From the NCBI GenBank assembly GCA_963785065.1, contig CAWATX010000004.1, positions 1,195,177 through 1,259,176 of the forward strand: DNA of 64,000 bases. Direction: 5' to 3'. The DNA comes from CAVSRC01 sp963785065. Its GTDB lineage: Bacteria > Pseudomonadota > Alphaproteobacteria > Rhizobiales > Kaistiaceae. The position numbers and the translations under genes were made by a program. Shown piece by piece: positions 26,153-34,146 of the stretch; position 1 is the stretch's first letter, and every line of letters begins with the position of its first letter. The notes beneath the pieces are model-generated. The model had not been told where the DNA came from. It made no database searches and saw nothing but the letters and a program-made list of their open reading frames with translations.

Positions 26153-26596
26153 ATGCAGATTGACGATTTCTTGGGCGAAGCTGACGTCTCGCTTGACGTT
26201 CAGGCTACCGATAAACCTAGCCTTCTTCGAAGCCTTTCAGCCAATGCGGCGGCGGCTGTGGGATTGGATTCGGAACTGGTGTTTGCGGAAATCAACAGAC
26301 GTGAAGCGCTCGGCTCGACCGGCATTGGCAAAGGTGTGGCGATTCCGCACGCGCGTATCCCGGGACTGGCAAAGCGGCACGGAGTCCTGGCGCGCTTGGC
26401 GACACCAATCCCGTTTGACGCGGTCGACGAACAGCCAGTCGACATCGTTTTCCTCGTCCTGCTTCCAGAGGCCAAACAGGGGGAGCAGCTGAACGCCCTA
26501 GCCTGTGTCGCGCGTAAGTTGCGCGACCCAGCCTCGGTGGCCGACCTCCGGCGTGCCCACACGGCCAATGACCTCTATCGCGTGGCAACAGCATGA
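26153..26596 (+). CDS. ptsN: PTS EIIA-Ntr (PtsN-like) protein
   Basis: 147 residues from ATG 26153; the open frame reaches 26054, but that part overlaps kdpE and shows no homology. PTS_EIIA_2 fold with phospho-acceptor His in GIGKGVAIPHARIPGL and IVFLVLLPEAKQGEQLNALA. In E. coli and Rhizobium, unphosphorylated PtsN binds KdpD and alters kdp expression (known for that family). A ptsN gene placed inside the kdp locus suggests a dedicated local modulator rather than the chromosomal ptsN near rpoN. Confidence 0.87.
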   Translation: MQIDDFLGEADVSLDVQATDKPSLLRSLSANAAAAVGLDSELVFAEINRREALGSTGIGKGVAIPHARIPGLAKRHGVLARLATPIPFDAVDEQPVDIVFLVLLPEAKQGEQLNALACVARKLRDPASVADLRRAHTANDLYRVATA

Positions 26597-26797
26597 AGAT
26601 CCCTCCAGCCGTCCAGTTTGGATTTGCCAGGTCATCGACCGCGAGCGGCGGGTGACACCGGCGCGGCTCGCTCGCTCGCTCGGGCGGTCTGTTCACCCTT
26701 CTGCTGAGCGTATACGGATAGCCTGTCAGGGAGATATCCTTACGGGTTGTTCGCTCAAGACGCGTCCGATGAGCAGTAGGCAAGCAAGGGACCGTCC

Positions 26798-27946
26798 ATG
26801 ACAAATGCCGACGCAGACATAAGGCCGGAACCGGAAGCTCTACTCGCCGAAGCGGCCCGAGAGGGACGCGGCAAGCTTAAGGTTTTCCTTGGTGCCGCAC
26901 CGGGTGTCGGCAAGACCTATTCCATGCTTGAAGAAGCTCGTCATCGCCGGGACGACGGGGCGGACGTCGTTGTCGCTCTTGTTGAAACTCACGGGCGCAA
27001 AGACACGGAAGCTTTGCTCGCCGGCCTGGAAATCGTCCCGCTACGACGCGTGCCCTACCGTGGCCAGTATCTTGCCGAAATGGACATCGACGCGGTGTTG
27101 GCGCGTAGGCCCGGCCTTGCACTGGTCGACGAACTTGCGCACAGCAACGCGCCAGACAGCCGACACCCGAAGCGATGGCAGGACGTTGAGGAGATCCTCA
27201 ACGCCGGGATCGACGTCTATACGACGCTCAACATCCAGCATCTGGAGAGTCTCAACGACATCGTGGCCCGCATTTCAGGGGTTCGAGTCCGCGAAACCAT
27301 CCCGGACAAGGTCTTGGAGCTTGCCGACGAGCTCGAACTCGTCGACCTCCCGCCCGAGGATCTGATCACGCGGCTGCGGCAGGGCAAGGTCTACGTTCCG
27401 GACCAGATTGCTCGCGCGATTCAGAACTTCTTTTCCAAGGGAAACCTCACGGCCCTCCGCGAACTGGCAATGCGTGTGGCTGCTGACCGCGTCGATGCGC
27501 AAATGACGGCGCATATGAAGAGCCACGCAATCCCCGGGCCGTGGCCGACGGAGGACCGAATCCTTGTATGCGTCAATGAATCTCCGGTAGCCAAGACGCT
27601 AGTGCGGACAGCAAAGCGAGCCGCGGAGCGCGCCCGAGCACCTTGGATCGCGGTCAACGTCATAACAGCTGCGTCGGCGACCCTTCCCGATTCGGCCAAA
27701 GACGCGATCATCGAAACGCTTCGCTTGGCTGAGTCGCTGGGCGCGGAAGTCGTCACGCTGAATGTTGAATCGAACACAGCTCAGCAAGTGCTCGACCTCG
27801 CGCGGTCCCGCAACGTCAGTCGACTTGTTGTTGGTCGGCCCCGGTCGCGCAGGTTCTTTGCGCGGTTCTCACGAGAGTCGGTAACCGAGGAACTCATCCG
27901 GCGCGGGCAACGATTTCGAGATAACAGTTGTCTCACCGGCATCTGA
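26798..27946 (+). pseudogene. kdpD: KdpD N-terminal half: KdpD and universal-stress domains
   Basis: 382 residues. KdpD domain with Walker A GAAPGVGKTYSML, Walker-B-like LALVDELAHSNAP, and RHPKRWQDVEEIL ... YTTLNIQHLESLND (about 25-235). A Usp-like domain follows (DRILVCVNESPVAKTLVRTA ... LVVGRPRSR). The frame breaks at about 27909: one extra base, then the correct reading (DFEITVVSPASEDAKRSLIT) continues one frame away and switches again near 28013 into the membrane-kinase part. Stable protein from this ORF alone could still supply the domains missing from the kinase at 23843. Confidence 0.88.
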
Positions 27947-29511
27947 AGACGCAAAGCGATCGCTCATCACCGCCCCGTCGATTCACCCAGAACGTGATCT
28001 GGACTCCTACCTCGATGGCGACCGGCGTCGTCGTCGCGACGTCTGCCGTTGCATTCCTCATTCACGAGGTCTTGCCTGTCGAGAGCCTCGCGCTTGTGTT
28101 CCTCGTTGGCGTGCTGATCGTGGCCATCCGCCTCGGGCGCTGGCCTTCGATCTATGCGAGCGTTTGCAGTTTCCTCGTCTACAATTTCGTCTTCACCGAA
28201 CCGTACTTCACATTGAATGTGGGTGATAACAGCATCTTTCTCACGCTCGTCCTGTTCCTCATCGTGGCGATCCTGACCGGCAATCTGGCTGCTCGACTTC
28301 AAGTCCAGTTGACTGCACAGCGAAACATCGCCAGACGCACCGCCAACCTCTACGAGTTCAGCCGGAAGATCGCCGCCGCCGCATCATTTGAAGATGTTGT
28401 GTGGGCAGCTGTTTACCACGTCGCCTCAACGCTCCAATGCAGCGCGCTCGTGCTGCGTCCGAACGATAGCGGCAGCCTTGAGGTCGCTGGCGGATACCCG
28501 CCCGAAGATCAACTCAATGATCGCGACTGGGGCGCGGCGAAATGGGCGTGGCAGCACCTCGAGCCCGCGGGCTGGAGTTCCCAGACGTTGCCGTCAGCCA
28601 GTTGGCTGTTCCTGCCACTCAAGACCACACAAGGCCCTCAAGCACTGGTGGGTGTGTCGTTCGACGGCGGTAGGCAGCTCAGGCCCGAGGACCGTCGTCT
28701 GCTTGACGCACTTGTGGACCAGGTTGCGGTCGCAATAGAGCGAGCGAAACTAACGGCCGACATTGAGCAGAGCCGTGTGCAATCCGAGACTGAGCGACTA
28801 CGCGGGGCGCTGCTTTCGTCCGTCAGTCAGGATCTCAACACACCGCTCGCATCGATCCTGGAGACTGCAAAGTTGATGCGCAGCAAGGGCGAGCCACTCA
28901 GCAAGGAAGAGTGCCGCACCTTCACTGAGACCATAATTGGCGAAGGTGAGCGTCTCAGCCGTTATGTCAAGAATTTGCTCGACATGACGAGGATCAGCTA
29001 CGGGGCGTTGTCATTGAGGCTGGAATGGATCGAGCTGAGCAGTTTGGTCAACGGCGCAAAAGGCGAGCTGAGAGACGAGCTTGAGCCATATCGCATCGAG
29101 ACAAACGTACCACTGCTTCTGCCTGCCGTTAAGGGCGACCCAACGCTGCTGAAACAGGCTCTCGTTAATGTCCTCGACAACGCTACAAGGTACGCCCCGA
29201 TGGGGTCAGAGATCAGAATCATGGGTACCAGGACCGGCGAAGCCGTTCTGATTGCAATCGAAGACGAAGGCCCTGGCATTCCAGAGGCGGATCGCGATCG
29301 CGTGTTCGACATGTTCTATCGGGTGCGTGATCCCAGCGGAAAGGCTAAGGGTACCGGGGTGGGGCTGGCTATCAGCAGAGGCATCATTGAGGCCCATGGA
29401 GGAACGATCCGTGCTTCGGCAGGTCGGAATAATCGCGGTACGCGCATAGAAATCGACTTGCCGCTTAGCGGACCGTTGTCAAAGACCAGGGAATCGACGG
29501 CACCCGCATAG
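27928..29511 (+). pseudogene. kdpD: KdpD C-terminal half with degenerate H-box (second copy)
   Basis: A 527-codon frame; true KdpD homology starts at MATGVVVATSAVAFLIHEVL. Four membrane helices, GAF-like domain, then the kinase core. The H-box reads SSVSQDLNTPLASIL: the phospho-accepting His is Gln (CAG at 28828-28830). N-box VLDNATRYA and G-boxes DEGPGIP and GTGVGLAIS remain. Two one-base shifts (near 27909 and 28013) separate it from its N-terminal half. It cannot autophosphorylate in the normal way. It may be a decaying duplicate. Confidence 0.87.
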
Positions 29512-29898
29512 GCGCAAAAAGGGCGTACAGAGCCAGGAGGTCGTGCACCCCACGGATGCGCTTCAAACACCTCGATGATATGGCGCTCTTCCCGCGAGCC
29601 CCTTTGTCCTCGACCGACGTCGGGACACATGTCGACGCATTTCAGAAGAGCCACGATGATCGACTTGCTCGCCGACCAACTCGGCGCGGCCTTGCAGGCG
29701 ACGCGGGAAGCGCTGCAGATCAAGGCCGAGCTTTCCGTCGCTGACCGCGACGATTTACAGACAATTCTGGCAATCTTGAATGATGAAGGGGAAAGCCTCG
29801 TCCGGCGGCCGAGCCAAGGTCTCGACCGCCCCCCTTGTCTAGCGGGAGGCCCCGCATCGCCCCCTTTTTCGAGTGAGAGTGCGGACTGGGTTTGCCGT
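29512..29898 (+). other. Region between kdpD and the first ArdC leader
   Basis: 387 bases. A possible small frame starts at ATG 29656 (MIDLLADQLGAALQATREAL - QIKAELSVADRDDLQTILAI - LNDEGES), with coding-like character for about 55 codons, but it has no stop of its own and runs on in frame through the leader into ardC, so its end cannot be fixed. From about 29790 the sequence is shared with the leader of the second ardC (53,377-53,480). Confidence 0.45.
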
Positions 29899-29938
29899 GA
29901 CGGGTTGAGGACTGGAGGAGAGGCCTCCGGCGCCCGTC
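29899..29938 (+). promoter_or_regulatory. Nested hairpin leader of ardC (arm 1)
   Basis: Outer stem GACGGG (29899-29904) with CCCGTC (29933-29938); inner stem GGAGG with CCTCC; loop AGAGG. GCGGAG follows directly as the ribosome site, and the ATG is 13 bases past the stem. Same architecture as five other leaders in this window, with compensating changes in the inner stem. Confidence 0.65.
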
Positions 29939-29951
29939 GCGGAGAACCGCG

Positions 29952-30912
29952 ATGTCCAGACATCACCGCAACGCTCGCGCCGTGCGCCGATCGGACGAGC
30001 CTCTACGACGACATCACTCACAAGATCATCGCCGAACTGGAAGCCGGTCGTGTGCCGTGGGTGCAACCGTGGGGCACAGCGGCGAAGGCGCCGCTCGCCA
30101 TGCCGGCGAATGCCGCCACCGGCCGCACCTATTCCGGGATCAACGTGTTGATTCTCTGGGGCGCGGTCATCGAGCTTGGCTTCCCGGTGCAGAGTTGGCT
30201 GACCTTCCGCCAGGCGCTATCGCTCGGCGGCCATGTCCGCAAGGGCGAACACGGCACCACTGTCGTCTACGCCGACCGCTTCATTCCCGACGATGAAAAG
30301 AAGCGGGCGCAGGAGACCGGCGAGGAAGCGCAGGCCATTCCTTTCCTCAAACGCTTCACCGTGTTCAACGTCGCGCAGTGCGAGGATCTGCCCGACGAAC
30401 TTGCCGTCGCGCCGCCGGCGCCAGAGCCTGGACTGATCGAACCGACAGTCGAGGCGCTGATCAAGGCGACGCGTGTCGATTTCCGCATTGGCGGCAGTCG
30501 CGCCTTCTATGTACCGGCGAGCGACTATGTGCAGGTGCCGCCACCGCAGGCCTATTTCGAAACCATCAACTGGCACCGCACGGCCCTGCATGAGCTTGGT
30601 CATGCCACCGGCCATGCCTCCCGTCTCGGCCGCGATCTCTCCGGTTCGTTCGGTACCAGGAAATATGCCTTCGAGGAGCTGGTTGCCGAGATGAACGCGG
30701 CCTTCTGCTGCGCCTCCCTCGGCATCGTCCCGACGGTGCGGCACGCGGATTACATTGGGTCCTGGCTGGAGGTACTGCGCGAAGACAATCGCGCCATCGT
30801 CCGCGCGGCATCCCAGGCCAGTAAGGCCGCCGACTGGCTGCTCGGTTTCCTTCCCAAAGCCAACGCGACCGCCGAGTCCGACGAAACCGACGTCGACAGG
30901 AGGGCGGCATGA
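29952..30912 (+). pseudogene. ardC: ArdC-family antirestriction protein, start region frameshifted
   Basis: About 315 residues. The natural start is ATG 29952 (MSRHHRNARA), matching the second copy and sitting right behind the leader, but the frame shifts by one base near 29985, after which homology is continuous: DRTSLYDDITHKIIAELEAG, GRTYSGINVLILW, SWLTFRQALSLGGHVRKGEH. The C-terminal zinc-metallopeptidase-like part has the HELGHATGHASRL motif. ArdC proteins bind single-stranded DNA and protect incoming plasmids from restriction. The gene ends in ATGA overlap with the DUF2958 gene. Confidence 0.88.
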
Positions 30913-31295
30913 TTCTCCTGACCGACGACCTGCGCGAGCACCTGTTGGCCAATGGCCGTCAACGCGGCGCCGACCATGTGCCCGTGGTCAAGCTCTTCAA
31001 CCCGTTGGGCGAAGGCGTCTGGCTGGCGACCGAGTTGGACGCGGACGGCGATACCCTCTTCGGGCTTGCCGATCTCGGCTATCCCGAGCTTGGCTCATTC
31101 TCGCTGGAAGAGATGGCTTCGATCCACCTGCCGTTCGGCATGGGGATCGAGCGCGACCTCCTCTTCACCGGCGACTTCCCGATCTCGGTTTGGGCGGAAA
31201 CCGCCCGCAAGGCAGGGAGCATCCGAGCGGCCGAGCGCCTTCTCTTTCGCGCTGCCCGCTCTCGGCGGGACGGACGTGACGCGTCCCCCGCCTGA
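30909..31295 (+). CDS. DUF2958 domain-containing protein
   Basis: 128 residues. DUF2958 core: LLTDDLREHLLANGRQRGAD - HVPVVKLFNPLGEGVWLATE - LDADGDTLFGLADLGYPELG, then MGIERDLLF. The last ~25 residues are a basic tail not present in the arm-2 copy. It overlaps the ardC stop (ATGA), so the two are translated together. Function unknown; the pairing with ArdC is common on rhizobial plasmids. Confidence 0.87.
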   Translation: MILLTDDLREHLLANGRQRGADHVPVVKLFNPLGEGVWLATELDADGDTLFGLADLGYPELGSFSLEEMASIHLPFGMGIERDLLFTGDFPISVWAETARKAGSIRAAERLLFRAARSRRDGRDASPA

Positions 31296-31458
31296 AACCT
31301 GCAAAGCCGGAGATGCGCACGTCCGTGTCTCCGGTTCTGCCTGCATCCGAATCGCCGGCAGGTGGCGCCGTCCTCAGAGCAAGAGGGCGGCGCCTCGCTT
31401 CGTGACGGGTTGGAAGCCGAGAGAGAGGCTCTCGGCGCCCGTCGCGGAGTAACCCGAC
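31296..31458 (+). promoter_or_regulatory. Multi-hairpin leader of the parB-like gene (arm 1)
   Basis: Four successive stem-loops: CCGGAGA/TCTCCGG, CCTGC/GCAGG, GGCGCCG-CCTC/GAGG-CGGCGCC, and the recurring nested hairpin GACGGG (31404-31409)/CCCGTC (31438-31443) with inner GCCGAGAG/CTCTCGGC and loop AGAGG. GCGGAG then leads to ATG 31459. Only the last hairpin is shared with arm 2. Confidence 0.65.
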
Positions 31459-33612
31459 ATGGCAAAGGCTGCCAAGAAGATCGTTTTCTCGCGTTCGCGT
31501 GACATCCCCTTCAGCAAGCTCGTGCTGTCCGAGTCCAACGTCCGTCGCACAAGGCCGGAGACCGATCTCGACGAGCTGACCCACGACATCGACCGGCGTG
31601 AGGACCTCGTTCAGGGCCTCAACGTCCGCGCTGTTCTCGACGCTGACGGCAACGAGACCGGCATCTTCGAGGTGCCCGCCGGCGGACGCCGCTATCGGGC
31701 GATCGAGCGCCTGGTCAAGTCCAAGCGCTTCCCCAAGGACGGGCCTGTCCCTTGCATCGTGCGCAAGTCCGACACCAAGATCCTCGCCGAGGACGATTCC
31801 CTCGCCGAGAATCTCCTGCGCGCCGGCCTTCACCCGCTCGACCAGTTCCGCGCCTTCCAGGACATGCTCGACAAGGGCATGACCGAGGAGGAAATCGCGG
31901 CAGCCTATCTCACCAACGTTCAGGTCGTGAAGCAGCGCCTCCGTCTCAACGCGGTCTCACCCGTGCTTCGCGATGCCTATGCCGAAGAGCGCATGACGCT
32001 CGACATGCTGATGGCCTTCACCGTCAACCCGGATCATGAGCGGCAGGAACAGGTGTGGGAAACCGTTCAGCATTCGTACAATCGGCAGCCCTGGCAGATC
32101 CGCCAGTTGCTGACCGAGACGTCGACCCGAGCGTCCGACAAGCGCGCGCGCTTCGTCGGCATCGACGCCTATGTTGCGGCCGGGGGCGTGGTCCTGCGCG
32201 ACCTGTTCGAAGACGATGACGGCGGCTGGGTGGCGGACGCACCACTCCTCCACCGGCTTGTCGCTGAGAAGCTCAAGACGATCGCGGACGAGATCGCCAA
32301 CGAGGGGTGGAAGTGGGTCACCGTCGACCTCGACCTGCCCTATGGGTACGACCACGGCCTGCGCGCGATCGCCGGCACCTTTGTCGACCTCACCGACGAG
32401 GAGCGGGCCGAACGCGAGGCGCTGCGCTCGGAATACGACCGGCTCGAGGCGGAGTATGACGGCGCCGACGAACTGCCGGCCAAGATCGACCACCGCCTGG
32501 GCGAGATCGAGGCCGCCCTCGAGGCCTTCGAGAAGCGTCCCGTCACCTACGATCCTGCGGAGATCGCGCGCGGCGGGGTCTTCATCAGCGTGGACCGCGA
32601 CGGGGACATCGTCGTCGAGCGTGGCTATTTGCGGCCCGAAGACGAGGCGCCTGATGCCGTCGAAGGCAACGACGCCGAGGTCGACGGAGAACCCGGCGGC
32701 GTCGATGCTCCCGCAACGCCGCCCGTTCAGCGCGCCGTCATCACCATCGGCGGCCAGGACACCGACTCTGAAGACGATGAGGAGGACGAAGCCATCAAGC
32801 CGCTGCCCGAGCGGCTGGTGGTCGAGCTCACCGCCCATCGTACGCTGGCGCTCCGCGATGCGGTGGCGAACCATCCGCACGTCGCCCTGACGGCGCTCTT
32901 GCACAAGCTCGTGCTCGACGCCTTCAAGCGCAACGCGCACGGCTCGGCGGTGGAAGCGTCCGTCCGCGAGGTCCACTTCCCGATCCAGGCCAACGATCTC
33001 AACGACAGCGCTTCGGCCAAAGCAGTCGAGGCGCGTGAGGAAGCCTGGAAGGCCGATATGCCGCTCGATGATGACGACCGGCTCTGGGATTGGATCGCGG
33101 GGCTCGACGATGCGAGCCGTCAGGCGCTGCTCGCGCATTGCGTCAGCTATGGGATCAACGCCCTCTACGAGCGGCCGGATCCCTATGGCGGCAACGGCGT
33201 CTCTCAGCACGGCCTCGACCGGCGCATGCGGGAAGCCGATCGGCTGGCGCGCGCCACCGGACTCGACATGGTGGACGCCGGATGGCGGCCGACGGTGGCG
33301 AACTATCTCGGCCGGGTGACGAAGAACCGGATCGTCGATGCCGTCCGCGAAGCGCTCGGAGACGAGAAGGCCCAGCTCATCGACCACCTCAAGAAGGGCG
33401 ACATGGCCAAGGAGGCCGAGCGCTTGCTCGCCGACACCGGCTGGCTGCCGGAGCCGCTGCGTTCCGCCGATCCCGACGCGACCACCGCAGCCGACGCAAG
33501 CAACGGTGATGGCGATGGGGACCTGCCGGCGTTCCTCGCGGACGACGAGGACGAGCGGCCGGGTGACGGACAGAACGACCCCGACGAGGCGGCGATGGTC
33601 GCCGCCGAGTGA
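31459..33612 (+). CDS. ParB/Srx-type N-terminal domain protein (large ParB-like)
   Basis: 717 residues. ParB N-terminal fold at about 15-150: NVRRTRPETDLDELTHDI, the box I phosphate-binding VPAGGRRYRAIERL, box II SLAENLLRAGLHPLDQFRAF, then a HTH (MTEEEIAAAYLTNVQVVKQR). The long remainder is acidic and coiled in parts (ERAEREALRSEYDRLEAEYD) and ends in an Asp/Glu-rich tail (LPAFLADDEDERPGDG). Far larger than partition ParB (~300); likely a CTP- or nuclease-type ParB relative used by plasmids/ICEs, not a segregation protein, as no parA is present. Confidence 0.88.
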   Translation: MAKAAKKIVFSRSRDIPFSKLVLSESNVRRTRPETDLDELTHDIDRREDLVQGLNVRAVLDADGNETGIFEVPAGGRRYRAIERLVKSKRFPKDGPVPCIVRKSDTKILAEDDSLAENLLRAGLHPLDQFRAFQDMLDKGMTEEEIAAAYLTNVQVVKQRLRLNAVSPVLRDAYAEERMTLDMLMAFTVNPDHERQEQVWETVQHSYNRQPWQIRQLLTETSTRASDKRARFVGIDAYVAAGGVVLRDLFEDDDGGWVADAPLLHRLVAEKLKTIADEIANEGWKWVTVDLDLPYGYDHGLRAIAGTFVDLTDEERAEREALRSEYDRLEAEYDGADELPAKIDHRLGEIEAALEAFEKRPVTYDPAEIARGGVFISVDRDGDIVVERGYLRPEDEAPDAVEGNDAEVDGEPGGVDAPATPPVQRAVITIGGQDTDSEDDEEDEAIKPLPERLVVELTAHRTLALRDAVANHPHVALTALLHKLVLDAFKRNAHGSAVEASVREVHFPIQANDLNDSASAKAVEAREEAWKADMPLDDDDRLWDWIAGLDDASRQALLAHCVSYGINALYERPDPYGGNGVSQHGLDRRMREADRLARATGLDMVDAGWRPTVANYLGRVTKNRIVDAVREALGDEKAQLIDHLKKGDMAKEAERLLADTGWLPEPLRSADPDATTAADASNGDGDGDLPAFLADDEDERPGDGQNDPDEAAMVAAE

Positions 33613-33614
33613 CG

Positions 33615-33645
33615 CAGCCGCGGCGGGGCGGCTTCGGCCGCTCCG
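33615..33645 (+). terminator. TTCG-tetraloop hairpin after parB
   Basis: GCGGGGCGGC-TTCG-GCCGCTCCGC just past the parB stop. The arm-2 parB is followed by the equivalent GCGGGGCGGC-TTCG-GCCGTCCCGC. No T-run follows, so it may be an RNA-stabilising or weak termination structure. Confidence 0.5.
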
Positions 33646-33670
33646 CCAACTCCCAACCCGGAGCATCCCG

Positions 33671-33892
33671 ATGACGAAGCTCAGTTCGGCGGCGCCGCGC
33701 CGCGTCGTCTTCCAATATCTCGTGCCAGTCCATGTCGAGGTCGAGGACGGCCTCGTCTGCAGCGTAACGGTGATCGACGAATCCCCCGTCAAAAACCCGA
33801 CCTTCGTGGAAGGGCACGCCGACTATCTCAAGGAGGCGGTCGAAGCCGCCGATGATGGCCAGTCGTGGCCGTCATGGGAATTCGGCTACTAG
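33671..33892 (+). CDS. Small conserved hypothetical protein
   Basis: 73 residues from ATG 33671: MTKLSSAAPRRVVFQYLVPV - HVEVEDGLVCSVTVIDESPV and an acidic C-terminal part ending SWPSWEFGY. It looks like a compact beta protein. It lies 58 bases past parB. No counterpart is left in arm 2. Function unknown. Confidence 0.6.
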   Translation: MTKLSSAAPRRVVFQYLVPVHVEVEDGLVCSVTVIDESPVKNPTFVEGHADYLKEAVEAADDGQSWPSWEFGY

Positions 33893-33894
33893 CC

Positions 33895-34023
33895 CGCCCG
33901 CCTTCCCAAGCCGCGGCGGCACGGATTTCGTGTTCACACCGTTCGGCCATCTCGCCGACGACAACCGCTGCGACGCCTACGTTCCGCCGTCCGCAACCCT
34001 GCCGGACCAGCCGACACCCTGAT
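33895..34023 (+). pseudogene. Remnant of DUF6117-like gene
   Basis: The frame SPPAFPSRGGTDFVFTPFGH - LADDNRCDAYVPPSATLPDQ matches the C-terminal end (GRDG-EFVFTPFGHLA--NPYDAYLPP) of the small gene that arm 2 still carries at 48981-49190. No start codon and no N-terminal half remain; a deletion has fused this tail to the end of the preceding gene. Family name given from memory. Confidence 0.55.
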
Positions 34024-34068
34024 CTCACGCCGTGACGGCGGCAGCGCGACGAGAGGGAGAGTCTGGCC

Positions 34069-34124
34069 GAGACGGGTTTGAGCCGGTTCGGTCCAGAGAG
34101 AGCGCCGGCCGGCTCGCCCGTCTC
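34069..34124 (+). promoter_or_regulatory. Nested hairpin leader of the helicase gene (arm 1)
   Basis: Outer stem GAGACGGG (34069-34076) with CCCGTCTC (34117-34124); inner stem GAGCCGG (34080-34086) with CCGGCTC (34109-34115); the 22-base loop contains GAGAGAG. ATG 34147 follows 22 bases later. Same layout as the arm-2 helicase leader. Confidence 0.65.
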
Positions 34125-34146
34125 CGCTCTCCCGAGGTCCACCGAC

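Noticed and set aside
31957..33792. 611-residue open frame antisense to parB
   Set aside because: GC-rich shadow of the parB codons; no domain, no ribosome site, while the sense frame has clear ParB boxes.
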